Assembly (NCBI RefSeq): GCF_034424625.1
Contig: NZ_CP139976.1
Coordinates: forward strand, 2,790,001 to 2,854,000
DNA: 64,000 bases
Source: Janthinobacterium lividum
GTDB lineage: Bacteria > Pseudomonadota > Gammaproteobacteria > Burkholderiales > Burkholderiaceae_D
Reading direction: 5' to 3'
The position numbers and the translations under genes were made by a program. Positions 25,546-33,672 of the stretch are shown one piece after another (position 1 is the first letter of the stretch; each line of letters opens with the position of its first letter). The notes beneath the pieces are model-generated. The model was not told the DNA's origin and did not search any database. It saw only the letters and a list, made by a program, of their open reading frames with translations.

Positions 25546-26289
25546 TTATGCGTCTTGCAGCATGGCTTTCATCTTGCCCAGCGCCGTTTTGTTGAGCTGG
25601 CAGACACGGGCGTCGCTCAGGTCCAGCACGGCGGCAATTTCTTTATAGCTCAGTTCGAATTCGTAATACATCTGCACCACGCGCTGTTCCCGTTCGTCCA
25701 GCGTGCGCAGCGCCTGTTCCAGGCTGCGCCGCACCATCAATTGCTCTTCCGGGCTCGGTGCGCTGTCGGCTTGCCCCAGGCTTTCCTGCAGCACTTCGTC
25801 GAAACTGGCGATCAGCTCGGCGTTTTCCGCCAATTGATATTCCTGGAAGGCTTCCGGCGTCAGTTTCAGGGCCGCCATGATTTCCGCTTCCAGCGGCTCG
25901 CGCCCCAGGCGCCGGGTCAGGGCGCGCACGCTGTCGCGCAGGCGGTGGCTTTCCTGGCGCACGGCGCGCGGGCGCCAGTCCTGGCGCCGCAGTTCATCGA
26001 GGATGGCACCACGGATGCGCAGGCTGGCATAGCTGCCGAAAGACTGGTCCGGCACGCCGTAGCGGCGCAGGGCTTCCAGCAGGCCCATCAGGCCAATCTG
26101 TTCCATGTCGTCGCGGTCGATGGCGCCCGACACCTGCGAATTGAGCTGGCGCACGATGCGTTTCACCAAAGGGGAGTACGCTACCAGATGTTGTTGCTCT
26201 TCAGCAACGCTGAGCACGGCCGCGCAAGCGCTGGCGGCCGCATATTCGCCGGCGCCATACGCTTCCTGGTATTGCTCTACATAGGCCAA
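25546..26289 (-). CDS. fliA: RNA polymerase sigma-28 factor FliA, LafS-like
   Basis: The protein of about 247 residues has all sigma-28 regions: AYSPLVKRIVRQLNSQVSGA and DRDDMEQIGLMGLLEALRRY (region 2), FGSYASLRIRGAILDELRRQ then DWRPRAVR, and the region 4 helix ELSYKEIAAVLDLSDARVCQ. It should direct transcription of late genes (flagellins, flgK, fliD). I favour the TTG at 26287-26289, five bases after GGGAG; the frame can also start at a GTG four codons upstream. Its own sites may be the TAAT-N15-GTCG(C/T)CT boxes described here. Confidence 0.92.
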   Translation of the reverse strand: MAYVEQYQEAYGAGEYAAASACAAVLSVAEEQQHLVAYSPLVKRIVRQLNSQVSGAIDRDDMEQIGLMGLLEALRRYGVPDQSFGSYASLRIRGAILDELRRQDWRPRAVRQESHRLRDSVRALTRRLGREPLEAEIMAALKLTPEAFQEYQLAENAELIASFDEVLQESLGQADSAPSPEEQLMVRRSLEQALRTLDEREQRVVQMYYEFELSYKEIAAVLDLSDARVCQLNKTALGKMKAMLQDA

Positions 26290-26322
26290 GGGATCTCCCA
26301 CTAGGTCGGCTGGCGTGTTGGC

Positions 26323-26799
26323 TTATTCAATGATCAGCTTGCCGACCATGACTTCGGTGAAGGGTTTTTCCATCTGCTCGCGTTCATAGCTGACATTGAA
26401 GGCCTTGTTGATCTGTTCGGCATACTGCTCCACCGTCATGGTCTGTGCCTTTTCCATCGGAAAGCTCGACAGGGTGCTGACGGCGATCGAGCGCATCAAC
26501 GGCAAGTGGTCCTTGGTCAGCTTTTCCTTTTCCTCGGTGGTGGCGATCACCAGGTCGGCCGACAGGTAATGCGTTTCACCGTCGCCGGGGCCGCGGCGCA
26601 GCATCACGATGACCTTGTCCAGGGTAATGAACTTGCGTGCCTTCTTGCCCGTGGCGGGCGGTGGCGGGGCTTTCGCTTCGGTGGCATCGGCATGGCCGGC
26701 AACCGGCTTGGCCAGGTACCACATGGCGCCGCCAGCCGCGCCGGCGGCCAGCACTGCCACGGCGACAAAGCCGCCGATCAGTTTCATTTTCATATTCAT
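26323..26799 (-). CDS. fliL: Flagellar basal body-associated protein FliL, LafF-like
   Basis: The 158-residue protein has one N-terminal membrane helix (KLIGGFVAVAVLAAGAAGGA) and a periplasmic domain with KFITLDKVIVMLRRGPGDGE, LSADLVIATTEEKEKLTKDH and LPLMRSIAVSTLSSFPMEKA. FliL surrounds the stators and supports motor torque. It is coupled to fliK (stop and start share one base, TGATG) and lies before fliA, which is the lafF position in Flag-2 loci. An ATG two codons in (26793) is an alternative start. Confidence 0.85.
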   Translation of the reverse strand: MNMKMKLIGGFVAVAVLAAGAAGGAMWYLAKPVAGHADATEAKAPPPPATGKKARKFITLDKVIVMLRRGPGDGETHYLSADLVIATTEEKEKLTKDHLPLMRSIAVSTLSSFPMEKAQTMTVEQYAEQINKAFNVSYEREQMEKPFTEVMVGKLIIE

Positions 26800-27944
26800 C
26801 AGGCGCTCTCTCGCTCGTGCATGGCGTAAGTGGTACTGGCAGTGCTGCCGTCGGACAGGGCGCGGCCCGGTTCGGCATCATCCTGCTGGCGGCCCGGTTG
26901 ACGCTGGCCACGCGCATCGCCTTCGGCAAACGCCTGGGCGGCCGGGCTGCGCGGGGTGGCGCTGATATTCACGGCCACCTCGGTGTACTGGCGCTGTGCC
27001 AGGTCGCTGCGCATGTTTTCGCCGATGCCTTGCAGCTGGCGTAACACTTCCGAGTTCGACGCCGTGACGTTTACCTGCAGCGCGCCGGCCGTGTGGCGGA
27101 TGGAAATTTCAATGCGGCCCAGCATGGGGGGATCGAGGCGGATCGTCGCGTGTTCGCTGTTGCGGCCGATCTGCGTCTGCAGGCGTTCGCCCAGCGCTTC
27201 GCGCAGCGGTTCCTGCCATTGCTGGGCAGGGCCATTGAGCTTGATGGTATCGCCGGCCGGGGCCGCCGTAGCCGTATTGCCGATGGCGCCCGTCAAGCCC
27301 AGGTTGGGCGCGGCTGGCGCGGGCGTTGCGGCGCTGCGTTCGCCATCGCGCGCGGCAGGGGCGACGACGGCGCTTGCCGGAGCGGTTTGCTGCAGCAGCG
27401 ATTCGAACGGCTGTGCGGGCGCGCTGCCCTTGGCGGCGCTCGCCGGGATGGCTGCTGCCAGCGGTTCGCGCGTATCGCGGCCTGCCGGCTGTGCCGTTCC
27501 CTGTGCGGTGAGGGTGATTGCCGCCGGATGCAGGCTGATGTTGAGTGCCGGGTTGGCTTGTGCCACATTCGCCTGCGCTGGTGTCTGTGCCTGCGCGGCG
27601 GCGCGCGCCTCGGCTGTGGCCGGGTCCGTTGGCGGCAGCATCGTCACCGGCAGGCCGATGACGGGCGCTGCCATGGCAGGCAAGCCGCTGTCGGCCTGGC
27701 TGTCGCTGTCGCCATCCTTGACGGGGGTGGGCGCGGGCGTGCCGGCATCGGCCGACTCCCCGCCTGTCACATCGAGCACCTGCGCAAACAGGGGCAGGGC
27801 GGAGGGCGCGGCGCCGTTGCTGCCATAGCCTGGCGTGCCAGGCAAGGTGGCCGTCTGTGCCGGCGCTGGCGCCGAGGCTGGTGTCGGTGCCGCATTGGCC
27901 GCCGCTGCCGGAGCGGCCGGCGCCTTGTTGAAGTTCATGATCAT
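26799..27944 (-). CDS. fliK: Hook-length control protein FliK, LafE-like
   Basis: The 381-residue protein is Ala/Pro/Thr-rich and low-complexity for about 240 residues, as expected for a secreted molecular ruler. The C-terminal Flg_hook domain is clear: WQEPLREALGERLQTQIGRN, ATIRLDPPMLGRIEISIRHT, AGALQVNVTASNSEVLRQLQ and MRSDLAQRQYTEVAVNIS. This domain interacts with FlhB to switch export specificity. Its ATG overlaps the fliT stop by four bases. Confidence 0.9.
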   Translation of the reverse strand: MIMNFNKAPAAPAAAANAAPTPASAPAPAQTATLPGTPGYGSNGAAPSALPLFAQVLDVTGGESADAGTPAPTPVKDGDSDSQADSGLPAMAAPVIGLPVTMLPPTDPATAEARAAAQAQTPAQANVAQANPALNISLHPAAITLTAQGTAQPAGRDTREPLAAAIPASAAKGSAPAQPFESLLQQTAPASAVVAPAARDGERSAATPAPAAPNLGLTGAIGNTATAAPAGDTIKLNGPAQQWQEPLREALGERLQTQIGRNSEHATIRLDPPMLGRIEISIRHTAGALQVNVTASNSEVLRQLQGIGENMRSDLAQRQYTEVAVNISATPRSPAAQAFAEGDARGQRQPGRQQDDAEPGRALSDGSTASTTYAMHERESA

Positions 27945-28258
27945 GCTTGATACCCTTCAGAGTCGTATTCGCCGAGCGCGGCGTAGGCGACCCAACCTTC
28001 CTTATTTGCCTGTAATGCACCCAGGTGTTGACCCAGGCGTTCTTTTTCCGCAGAGCAAATTTTAACCGCTTGCGCGTGAATTTTGCGCAATTGCAACAAT
28101 TCTGTTTGTTCCAGCGCATTCCATGCGCCACGTTCGGCCAGCAGCGGAATGTTTTTCGCCAGGCTGGCCGAGAGTTTTTCCATCGCCTCCCAGTCCGCCT
28201 GGGCGACAGCCGCGCTCAAATGCCGGCTCAGCTGCTGCAGCGCAGCGCGCCTAGGCAT
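27941..28258 (-). CDS. fliT: Putative flagellar chaperone FliT, LafD-like
   Basis: The 105-residue, mostly helical protein starts MPRRAALQQLSRHLSAAVAQ at an ATG overlapping the fliS end by eight bases. Its sequence (DWEAMEKLSASLAKNIPLLA, then QTELLQLRKIHAQAVKICSA) fits the short helical FliT chaperones, which bind FliD, but sequence conservation in this family is weak. The assignment relies mainly on the order fliD-fliS-fliT, equal to lafB-lafC-lafD. The frame is open 27 bases further upstream without a good start. Confidence 0.75.
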   Translation of the reverse strand: MPRRAALQQLSRHLSAAVAQADWEAMEKLSASLAKNIPLLAERGAWNALEQTELLQLRKIHAQAVKICSAEKERLGQHLGALQANKEGWVAYAALGEYDSEGYQA

Positions 28259-28640
28259 TATTGGCCTGGACGCCCACCCAGCCACGCTTGATGGTGGTCA
28301 TCAAGGTAGTCACTTCATCGATCAGCGTCGGGTCGAGCTTGATGCCGGCCGTGTACAGGCGCGCCACGCAATAGTCGTACAGGCGCGCCAGGTTGACCAC
28401 CACTTCGCCGCCATTGTCGAAATCGAGCGAGCTCGACAGACCGTTGATGATCTGCGTGCATTTATCCAGGCTGATGGCCTTTTGCTCGTAGCGCTTGCCC
28501 ACGATGTGCCCGCGCGCGCGCGCCAGTTCTTCCAGCAGGCCGTCCGTCAGCACCAGTACCAGTTCGACCGGTGTGGCGCGGGCGGTCTGGGAATCCAGGT
28601 TGACGGCATGGTAGCTGCCGTAAGCTTCATTGTTCAACAT
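28251..28640 (-). CDS. fliS: Flagellin export chaperone FliS, LafC-like
   Basis: The 129-residue protein starts MLNNEAYGSYHAVNLDSQTA and has the FliS four-helix pattern: ATPVELVLVLTDGLLEELAR, KCTQIINGLSSSLDFDNGGE and VVVNLARLYDYCVARLYTAG. FliS binds the C terminus of flagellin in the cytoplasm and prevents early polymerisation. It lies 50 bases after fliD and overlaps fliT. Confidence 0.92.
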   Translation of the reverse strand: MLNNEAYGSYHAVNLDSQTARATPVELVLVLTDGLLEELARARGHIVGKRYEQKAISLDKCTQIINGLSSSLDFDNGGEVVVNLARLYDYCVARLYTAGIKLDPTLIDEVTTLMTTIKRGWVGVQANNA

Positions 28641-28690
28641 TATTCTCTTCTCGCTATGTTAACTGTGGCGGCGCGGCAGGCACGTCCGCC

Positions 28691-30103
28691 TTAGGATTTA
28701 TCGTTACTAAACATGGCATCGAACATGTCCGAATTCCGGGTCATTTGCTCCTGCAATACTTGCAGGCGGGAATATTGGTCCAGGAAACGGGTGTAAGCAG
28801 TGTTGTACTGGTTGGTCAGGCGCTCGGCGCTCTTGGCCAGGCTTTTCTGCAACTTGTCCGTCGCTGCCATGCGCTGGGTGATCTGGCCTTTGGTGACATT
28901 GCTCCACTGTCCCAGCACCTTGTCCAGGCCGCCGAGCACGCCGGCTGGGGCCGACAGGCTGTTATTGCCGAACAGTTTGTCCAGGCCGCCAGGATTGTCC
29001 GCCAGTTTGGCCGTCAGCTTGGCCGTATTCAGGCTGATCGTGCCGTCGCGCTGGGCCGTAATGCCATACGCTACCAGCGATACGCCATCGACGTTCAGGC
29101 GCAGGGCATCGCCCATGCTGGTGCGCAGGGCGTTCAGGCCGGAGTCGTGGGCAAAGATGCCGGCAGCGATATTTTTTTCCGGATTGCCGGGGCTGGCCAG
29201 GCCATCCATTACGCTTTTCAGCTTGTTGTAGGCATCGACGAAGGCTTGCACATTGGCAATGGTGCCGGCGCTGTCGGTGCCGACGGTCACGGTAACCGGG
29301 CTCTCGCCTGCCGTCATGGCCTTGGTGAACGTCATTTTCACGTCAGGCACGTTGGTGAAGGTATTCGATGCCTGGGTGATCTTGGTGCCGGAACCCTGCG
29401 CGCCCAGCCAGACGATGGCGTCCTTGGGCGCCGCGATGGCTTTTATGTCGCTCTGCAGCGCTGACTTCAGGCCCGCATCCGTCACGCTGTTGGTATCGAT
29501 CGAGACGGCATTGGCCACGCCGGTGAGATTCGACGTCAGCACCAGTTGCGCCTGGTTGCCGATATTGATGACGGAAGCGGTGACACGCGCATTATTCTTG
29601 CTGTTGCCATTGATGGCGGCGGCGATTTCCTGCGGCGTCAGGTAGGCGTCGCCATCCTTGTTGGCGGCGGCCAGGTCGATGTCGAAGGCGTTGTCGGCGG
29701 TGACGGCAGCCAGCGGATCGCCGAGGCGGATGGTCATGTTGCCGCCGTTGGCAGGCGTGGTGCTGCTCAAGCCGCCATACGAGGTCTGGCTGGCCGTGGC
29801 CAGTTGTTCGACAAAGAACGCGTAGCTGCCAGGCGCCGCCTTGATGCCGGCCGTGCCCGTGCCATACGCGGTATTGCTGAAGGTGGCGGACTGGCTCAGC
29901 ACCGATTTGCTGGACGTCATGGTCGTCATCGCCAGCTGGAATGCCGAGATGGCCGATTTCAGGTTGCCCAGCGCGCTGCTGGTGTTGTTGGCCAGCGTGG
30001 TCTGATTCGCCAGGGCTGCCTTTTGCGCCGCCACCGATTTGGTAGCCAATTGTTCTGCTGTGACGATCGGATCGTATCGTGGTGCGGTAATTACGTTTGC
30101 CAT
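28691..30103 (-). CDS. fliD: Filament cap protein FliD (HAP2), LafB-like
   Basis: The 470-residue protein starts MANVITAPRYDPIVTAEQLA, with an N-terminal helix QKAALANQTTLANNTSSALG and the C-terminal helices MAATDKLQKSLAKSAERLTN and RFLDQYSRLQVLQEQMTRNS typical of FliD. The last residues MFDAMFSNDKS end the family pattern. It caps the filament and lets flagellin polymerise. A sigma-28-like site precedes it, so it may begin the late transcript fliD-fliS-fliT-fliK-fliL-fliA-motAB-flgMN. Confidence 0.94.
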   Translation of the reverse strand: MANVITAPRYDPIVTAEQLATKSVAAQKAALANQTTLANNTSSALGNLKSAISAFQLAMTTMTSSKSVLSQSATFSNTAYGTGTAGIKAAPGSYAFFVEQLATASQTSYGGLSSTTPANGGNMTIRLGDPLAAVTADNAFDIDLAAANKDGDAYLTPQEIAAAINGNSKNNARVTASVINIGNQAQLVLTSNLTGVANAVSIDTNSVTDAGLKSALQSDIKAIAAPKDAIVWLGAQGSGTKITQASNTFTNVPDVKMTFTKAMTAGESPVTVTVGTDSAGTIANVQAFVDAYNKLKSVMDGLASPGNPEKNIAAGIFAHDSGLNALRTSMGDALRLNVDGVSLVAYGITAQRDGTISLNTAKLTAKLADNPGGLDKLFGNNSLSAPAGVLGGLDKVLGQWSNVTKGQITQRMAATDKLQKSLAKSAERLTNQYNTAYTRFLDQYSRLQVLQEQMTRNSDMFDAMFSNDKS

Positions 30104-30136
30104 GCCAGACTCCTGAATAAAGGGATATACCGGTAC

Positions 30137-30163
30137 AAGGCGACCCCCATTCCCGTTTCGTGA
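30137..30163 (-). promoter_or_regulatory. Sigma-28-like promoter candidate for fliD
   Basis: On the minus strand GTCGCCTT (30144-30137) lies 15 bases after TCAC (30163-30160). The -10 half matches the boxes before flgK and the flagellins, including the following GTAC, but the -35 half is weaker than TAAT. It is about 34 bases upstream of the fliD ATG. Confidence 0.45.
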
Positions 30164-30192
30164 AGTTTTCCTGAAAGAAACTTACACAAACC

Positions 30193-30630
30193 TCATTTTA
30201 CCTGCCCGCGGAACCAGAATTGCGTCGCCAGCTCGTCTTGCCGCTTGGCATCAACTCGGTGTTGCTCATTTGCAACATGCTTTTGCTTTTGCGTCAGCAC
30301 CTGGTCCAGCACTTCGCGCTTGGCCCAGGCCGTATTCAGCGCGCGTTGCGAGACGGCCATGTTGGCTTCGTGCAGGTGCAGGTCGGTACGGTGCTGGTCG
30401 GCCATCTGCATCACGGCTTGCTTGAAGTTGCCGCAGTTGACGGACAGGGCCAGGGGCAGGGCGCCGCTGGGGCCGCTATCCGTGTACAGGCCCGTCAGGC
30501 GCTCCAGGTTTTTCTGGTAGCGCTCGCGCACGGCCGTCTGCGCCGCCATTTCGCCTTGCAGGCGTTCCACTTCGGTGCTGCGCAGGCCGACCAGGGTGGT
30601 CAGGTTGCGGATGGTATGCGCGTCGCTCAC
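30193..30630 (-). CDS. fliJ: Flagellar export protein FliJ
   Basis: The 145-residue protein is almost entirely coiled coil (TIRNLTTLVGLRSTEVERLQ, AQTAVRERYQKNLERL, HEANMAVSQRALNTAWAKRE, VLDQVLTQKQKHVANEQHRV), as expected of FliJ, the gamma-like stalk of the FliI ATPase. It starts at a GTG with AGGAG five bases upstream, eight bases after the fliI stop. Position after fliI supports the call since FliJ sequences vary. Confidence 0.88.
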   Translation of the reverse strand: MSDAHTIRNLTTLVGLRSTEVERLQGEMAAQTAVRERYQKNLERLTGLYTDSGPSGALPLALSVNCGNFKQAVMQMADQHRTDLHLHEANMAVSQRALNTAWAKREVLDQVLTQKQKHVANEQHRVDAKRQDELATQFWFRGQVK

Positions 30631-30638
30631 GTATGCTC

Positions 30639-31949
30639 CTAGGCCATGATCTGTTCAAGTTGTTCGATGCACGGTCCCATCGGCGCCTCTTCCTTGGTGC
30701 CCTGGCACAGGAAGGCTTCGATGGGCGCGTGCAGCTGGACGGCGCGGTCGGTGATCGGGTCGGCGCCGGGCACGTAGGCGCCCAGCGGGATCAGGTCGCG
30801 CACGCGCGCATGGCGCGCCATCGACGCTTTCAGCGCGCGCGACGCCTGCATGTGGCTGGGCGTGATCACCTGCGCCATGCAGCGGCTGATCGAGGCGGCG
30901 ATGTCGATGGCGGGGTAGTGGCCCCGCTCGGCCAGTTCGCGCGTGAGCACGATGTGGCCGTCGAGAATCGCGCGCGCCGTGTCGACCACGGGGTCCTGCT
31001 GGTCGTCGCCTTCGGCCAGCACCGTGTAGATGGCGCTCATGCTGCCTTCCGGGTGGGCGCCATTGCCGGCGCTTTCCACCAGTTGCGGCAAGTTCGAGAA
31101 GACGGACGGCGGGTAGCCGCGCGTGGCCGGCGGCTCGCCCAGGGCCAGCGCCACTTCGCGCAAGGCCATGGCATAGCGCGTCAGCGAATCGACCAGCAGC
31201 AGCACGTGCTTGCCCTGGTCGCGGTAATGGGCGGCGATCGAATGGCACAGCTCTGTGGCCATGATGCGCATCAGGGGCGACTCATCGGCCGGTGCGATCA
31301 CCAGCACGGCCTTTTTCAAGCCTTCGGCGCCGAGCGACTTTTCCACGAATTCGCGCACTTCGCGGCCCCGCTCGCCGATCAGGCCGACGACGACGACATC
31401 GGCCACCGTCTGGCGCGTGATCAGGCCCAGCAGCACGCTCTTGCCCACGCCGGAACCGGCCATCAGGCCCACGCGCTGCCCCTTGCCCAGGGTCAGCATG
31501 CTGTTGATCGCCCGCACGCCCACGTCCAGCGGTTCGACCACCGGTTGTTTCTTCAGGGGATTGATCTTCGGTGGCGTGACTTCCAGGATGTGTTCGCCAC
31601 CGAGGCGGCCCAGGTCATCGATCGGCTCGCCGAGGCCATTTACCATGCGGCCCAGCCACGAGGGGCCGATCTGCAGGCTGGCCTTGTCGGGCAACGGGAG
31701 AACTCTGGCGCCGGTGGTCAGTCCTGTCGCCTTCTTGAACGGCATCAGGTAAGACAGTTTTTCGCGAAAACCGACGACTTGCGCATCGAGCCACTCGCCG
31801 CTCACAGTTTCAATTTGACAACGCTGGCCCGTGTGCAGGCGGCAGCCGGCGCTTTCCAGCAGCAGGCCGGACGCGCCGACCAGGCGGCCGGTCGGTGTCG
31901 CGACCGGGATATCGCCGATCTCGAAACTGCGCAGCGTGTCGGCGATCAT
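30639..31949 (-). CDS. fliI: Flagellum-specific export ATPase FliI
   Basis: The 436-residue protein has the F1-ATPase beta-like fold with Walker A GSGVGKS (about residues 165-171), LIGERGREVREFVEKSLGAE, Walker B HVLLLVDSLTRYAMALREVA and the SVFSNLPQLVESAGNG loop. FliI energises unloading of export substrates at the cytoplasmic face with FliH and FliJ. Its ATG overlaps the fliH stop by four bases. Length and motifs are normal. Confidence 0.96.
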   Translation of the reverse strand: MIADTLRSFEIGDIPVATPTGRLVGASGLLLESAGCRLHTGQRCQIETVSGEWLDAQVVGFREKLSYLMPFKKATGLTTGARVLPLPDKASLQIGPSWLGRMVNGLGEPIDDLGRLGGEHILEVTPPKINPLKKQPVVEPLDVGVRAINSMLTLGKGQRVGLMAGSGVGKSVLLGLITRQTVADVVVVGLIGERGREVREFVEKSLGAEGLKKAVLVIAPADESPLMRIMATELCHSIAAHYRDQGKHVLLLVDSLTRYAMALREVALALGEPPATRGYPPSVFSNLPQLVESAGNGAHPEGSMSAIYTVLAEGDDQQDPVVDTARAILDGHIVLTRELAERGHYPAIDIAASISRCMAQVITPSHMQASRALKASMARHARVRDLIPLGAYVPGADPITDRAVQLHAPIEAFLCQGTKEEAPMGPCIEQLEQIMA

Positions 31950-32635
31950 GCAGGCGCGCCCTGGTCCGCGTGTTCGGCGGCCAGCGCCAGGTGGCTGCTG
32001 ACCTGTTCCATGCAGGCCGACAGGCGCTGATGGCAGCCCGCGTCGACTTCATTGTCGCCCGCCTTGATGCGGCATTCGCCCGCGTCGAGGCGCGCGTCGG
32101 CGATCAGGTTCCAGCGCTTGGCGCGCTTCGGATCGAGTTCGCTGATGCGTTTCAATTCTTCCGGATTGAGGAAGACGTCGATTTCCTCGCGCGTGGGCGG
32201 CATCGAGGCCAGGGTCTCGTCGACCAGGGCCAGCAATTGCACCGGCTGCAGCGCCAGTTCCGCGCGGATCACCTGGCGCGCCACCTTGGCTACCAGGTCG
32301 ACCACTTCCTTGCGCTGCGCTTCGCGGTAATCGGCGCGCACTTTCTTCAGGTCGCGCAGGATGGCGTCGACGGGGCGGGCCAGACGGTCCAGCGCCACCA
32401 GGGTTTCATTGCGGCCTTCTTCGCGGCCCTGCGCCATGCCATCGTTGCGTCCGGTGTCGTAGCCGTCCTGCTGGCCTTGCACCAGGCCCACTTCGTAGCC
32501 GTCGCGCTGGCCCTGCTCGAAGCCTTCCGAGACGGACGCCTGCCACTGGCCATCCGTGTCCTCGTTGGAGGCGCGCTGGCCGGCGGCGATGAATTGCGAC
32601 AGGGGCGGGAAACGATACGAGCGGAAGTGTTTCAT
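31946..32635 (-). CDS. fliH: Flagellar assembly protein FliH
   Basis: The 229-residue protein starts MKHFRSYRFPPLSQFIAAGQ at an ATG overlapping the fliG stop by four bases. Residues about 38-75 form a run of GxxxG repeats (GFEQGQRDGYEVGLVQGQQD and onward), the known FliH helix-helix motif. The C-terminal half (VVDLVAKVARQVIRAELALQ, then RWNLIADARLDAGECRIKAG) matches the FliH/YscL domain, which inhibits and positions FliI. The longer open frame upstream is inside fliG and is not used. Confidence 0.92.
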   Translation of the reverse strand: MKHFRSYRFPPLSQFIAAGQRASNEDTDGQWQASVSEGFEQGQRDGYEVGLVQGQQDGYDTGRNDGMAQGREEGRNETLVALDRLARPVDAILRDLKKVRADYREAQRKEVVDLVAKVARQVIRAELALQPVQLLALVDETLASMPPTREEIDVFLNPEELKRISELDPKRAKRWNLIADARLDAGECRIKAGDNEVDAGCHQRLSACMEQVSSHLALAAEHADQGAPA

Positions 32636-33672
32636 TCGATCACCGCTTCGGCAAACAGTTGCACTTCGATCTCGCCCGCATCGGCGAGGCCCTTGACGGT
32701 GGCCATGATTTCCTGGCGCGTCTGTTCGATGCGCGACAGCGGCACGGGGCCGGAACGGCGCATCATGTCTTCGAAGCTCTGCGCCTGGCGGCGCGGCATG
32801 GTTTTCAGCACGGCGTCGCGGATCGACGGTTCCGCGCCCTTGAGGGCGATGGCCCACTGTTCCATCGGCACGTCTTCCAGGATGCGCGTGAGCGTGACAT
32901 CGCTCTGCGTGGCCAGGATCAGGAAGTCGTACATGCTCAGCTCGATTTCCGACACCACTTCCGGGTCGTGCGCGCGCAGCAGTTCGACCAGCGCGGCGCG
33001 GTTGCCCGGCATGCGGTTGAGAATCTCGGCCGCCTGGCGGATGCCTTCCACGCTGGTGCTTTGCGTGTCGAGCGTGCCCAGGCAGCGGCCCACCAGTTCG
33101 TCGAGCTCGACCAGCAGGTCGCGGTCGATCTCGTCCAGGCGTGCCAGGTTCAGCAAGACCAGGTCGCGGCCTTCGACGGGCAGGGCGTCGAGGATCTGGC
33201 CGGCCAGCGCGGGCGGCAGGAAGGCCAGGAACACGGCTTGCATCTGCACGTGCTCGTTGACGATGTATTCGGCCAGCCATTTCGGCGAAGCCCACTGCAG
33301 GCGCGCCATCTTGGGGCGGATCGCGTCGCCGTAAATATTGTTCAGCACGCTATTTGCGATATCGCTGCCCAGCGCCATGTCCAGCGAGCGCTTCAGGTAG
33401 CTGCGCGAGGCGCCGTGCACGCCGCTTTGCTGGCGGTAGTCGTCGAAGAAGGTCTGCATGGCCGTTTTCACGGATTCGACCTTGATGCCGCTCATGCGCG
33501 ACATCACTTGCGTGACTTCCAGCAATTCTTCACGCGACAGGCAGCGCAGCACATTGGCGGCCTGTTCTTCGCCGATGCTCAGCAGCACGATGGCCGCCTG
33601 TTCCACGGGGTTCAGGCTGACGCTTTCGTATTCTGCGCCGTCGGAGGGATTATTGTTGTTGAGTTCGGCCAT
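32632..33672 (-). CDS. fliG: Flagellar motor switch protein FliG
   Basis: The protein of about 346 residues has LNPVEQAAIVLLSIGEEQAA near the start, the middle-domain sequence HVQMQAVFLAFLPPALAGQI, and a C-terminal torque domain with DFLILATQSDVTLTRILEDV, MEQWAIALKGAEPSIRDAVL and RRQAQSFEDMM. It forms the rotor ring that contacts MotA. I use the ATG at 33672 (MAELNNNNP), which overlaps the fliF end by 23 bases; the frame extends 12 codons further inside fliF without support. Confidence 0.95.
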   Translation of the reverse strand: MAELNNNNPSDGAEYESVSLNPVEQAAIVLLSIGEEQAANVLRCLSREELLEVTQVMSRMSGIKVESVKTAMQTFFDDYRQQSGVHGASRSYLKRSLDMALGSDIANSVLNNIYGDAIRPKMARLQWASPKWLAEYIVNEHVQMQAVFLAFLPPALAGQILDALPVEGRDLVLLNLARLDEIDRDLLVELDELVGRCLGTLDTQSTSVEGIRQAAEILNRMPGNRAALVELLRAHDPEVVSEIELSMYDFLILATQSDVTLTRILEDVPMEQWAIALKGAEPSIRDAVLKTMPRRQAQSFEDMMRRSGPVPLSRIEQTRQEIMATVKGLADAGEIEVQLFAEAVIE

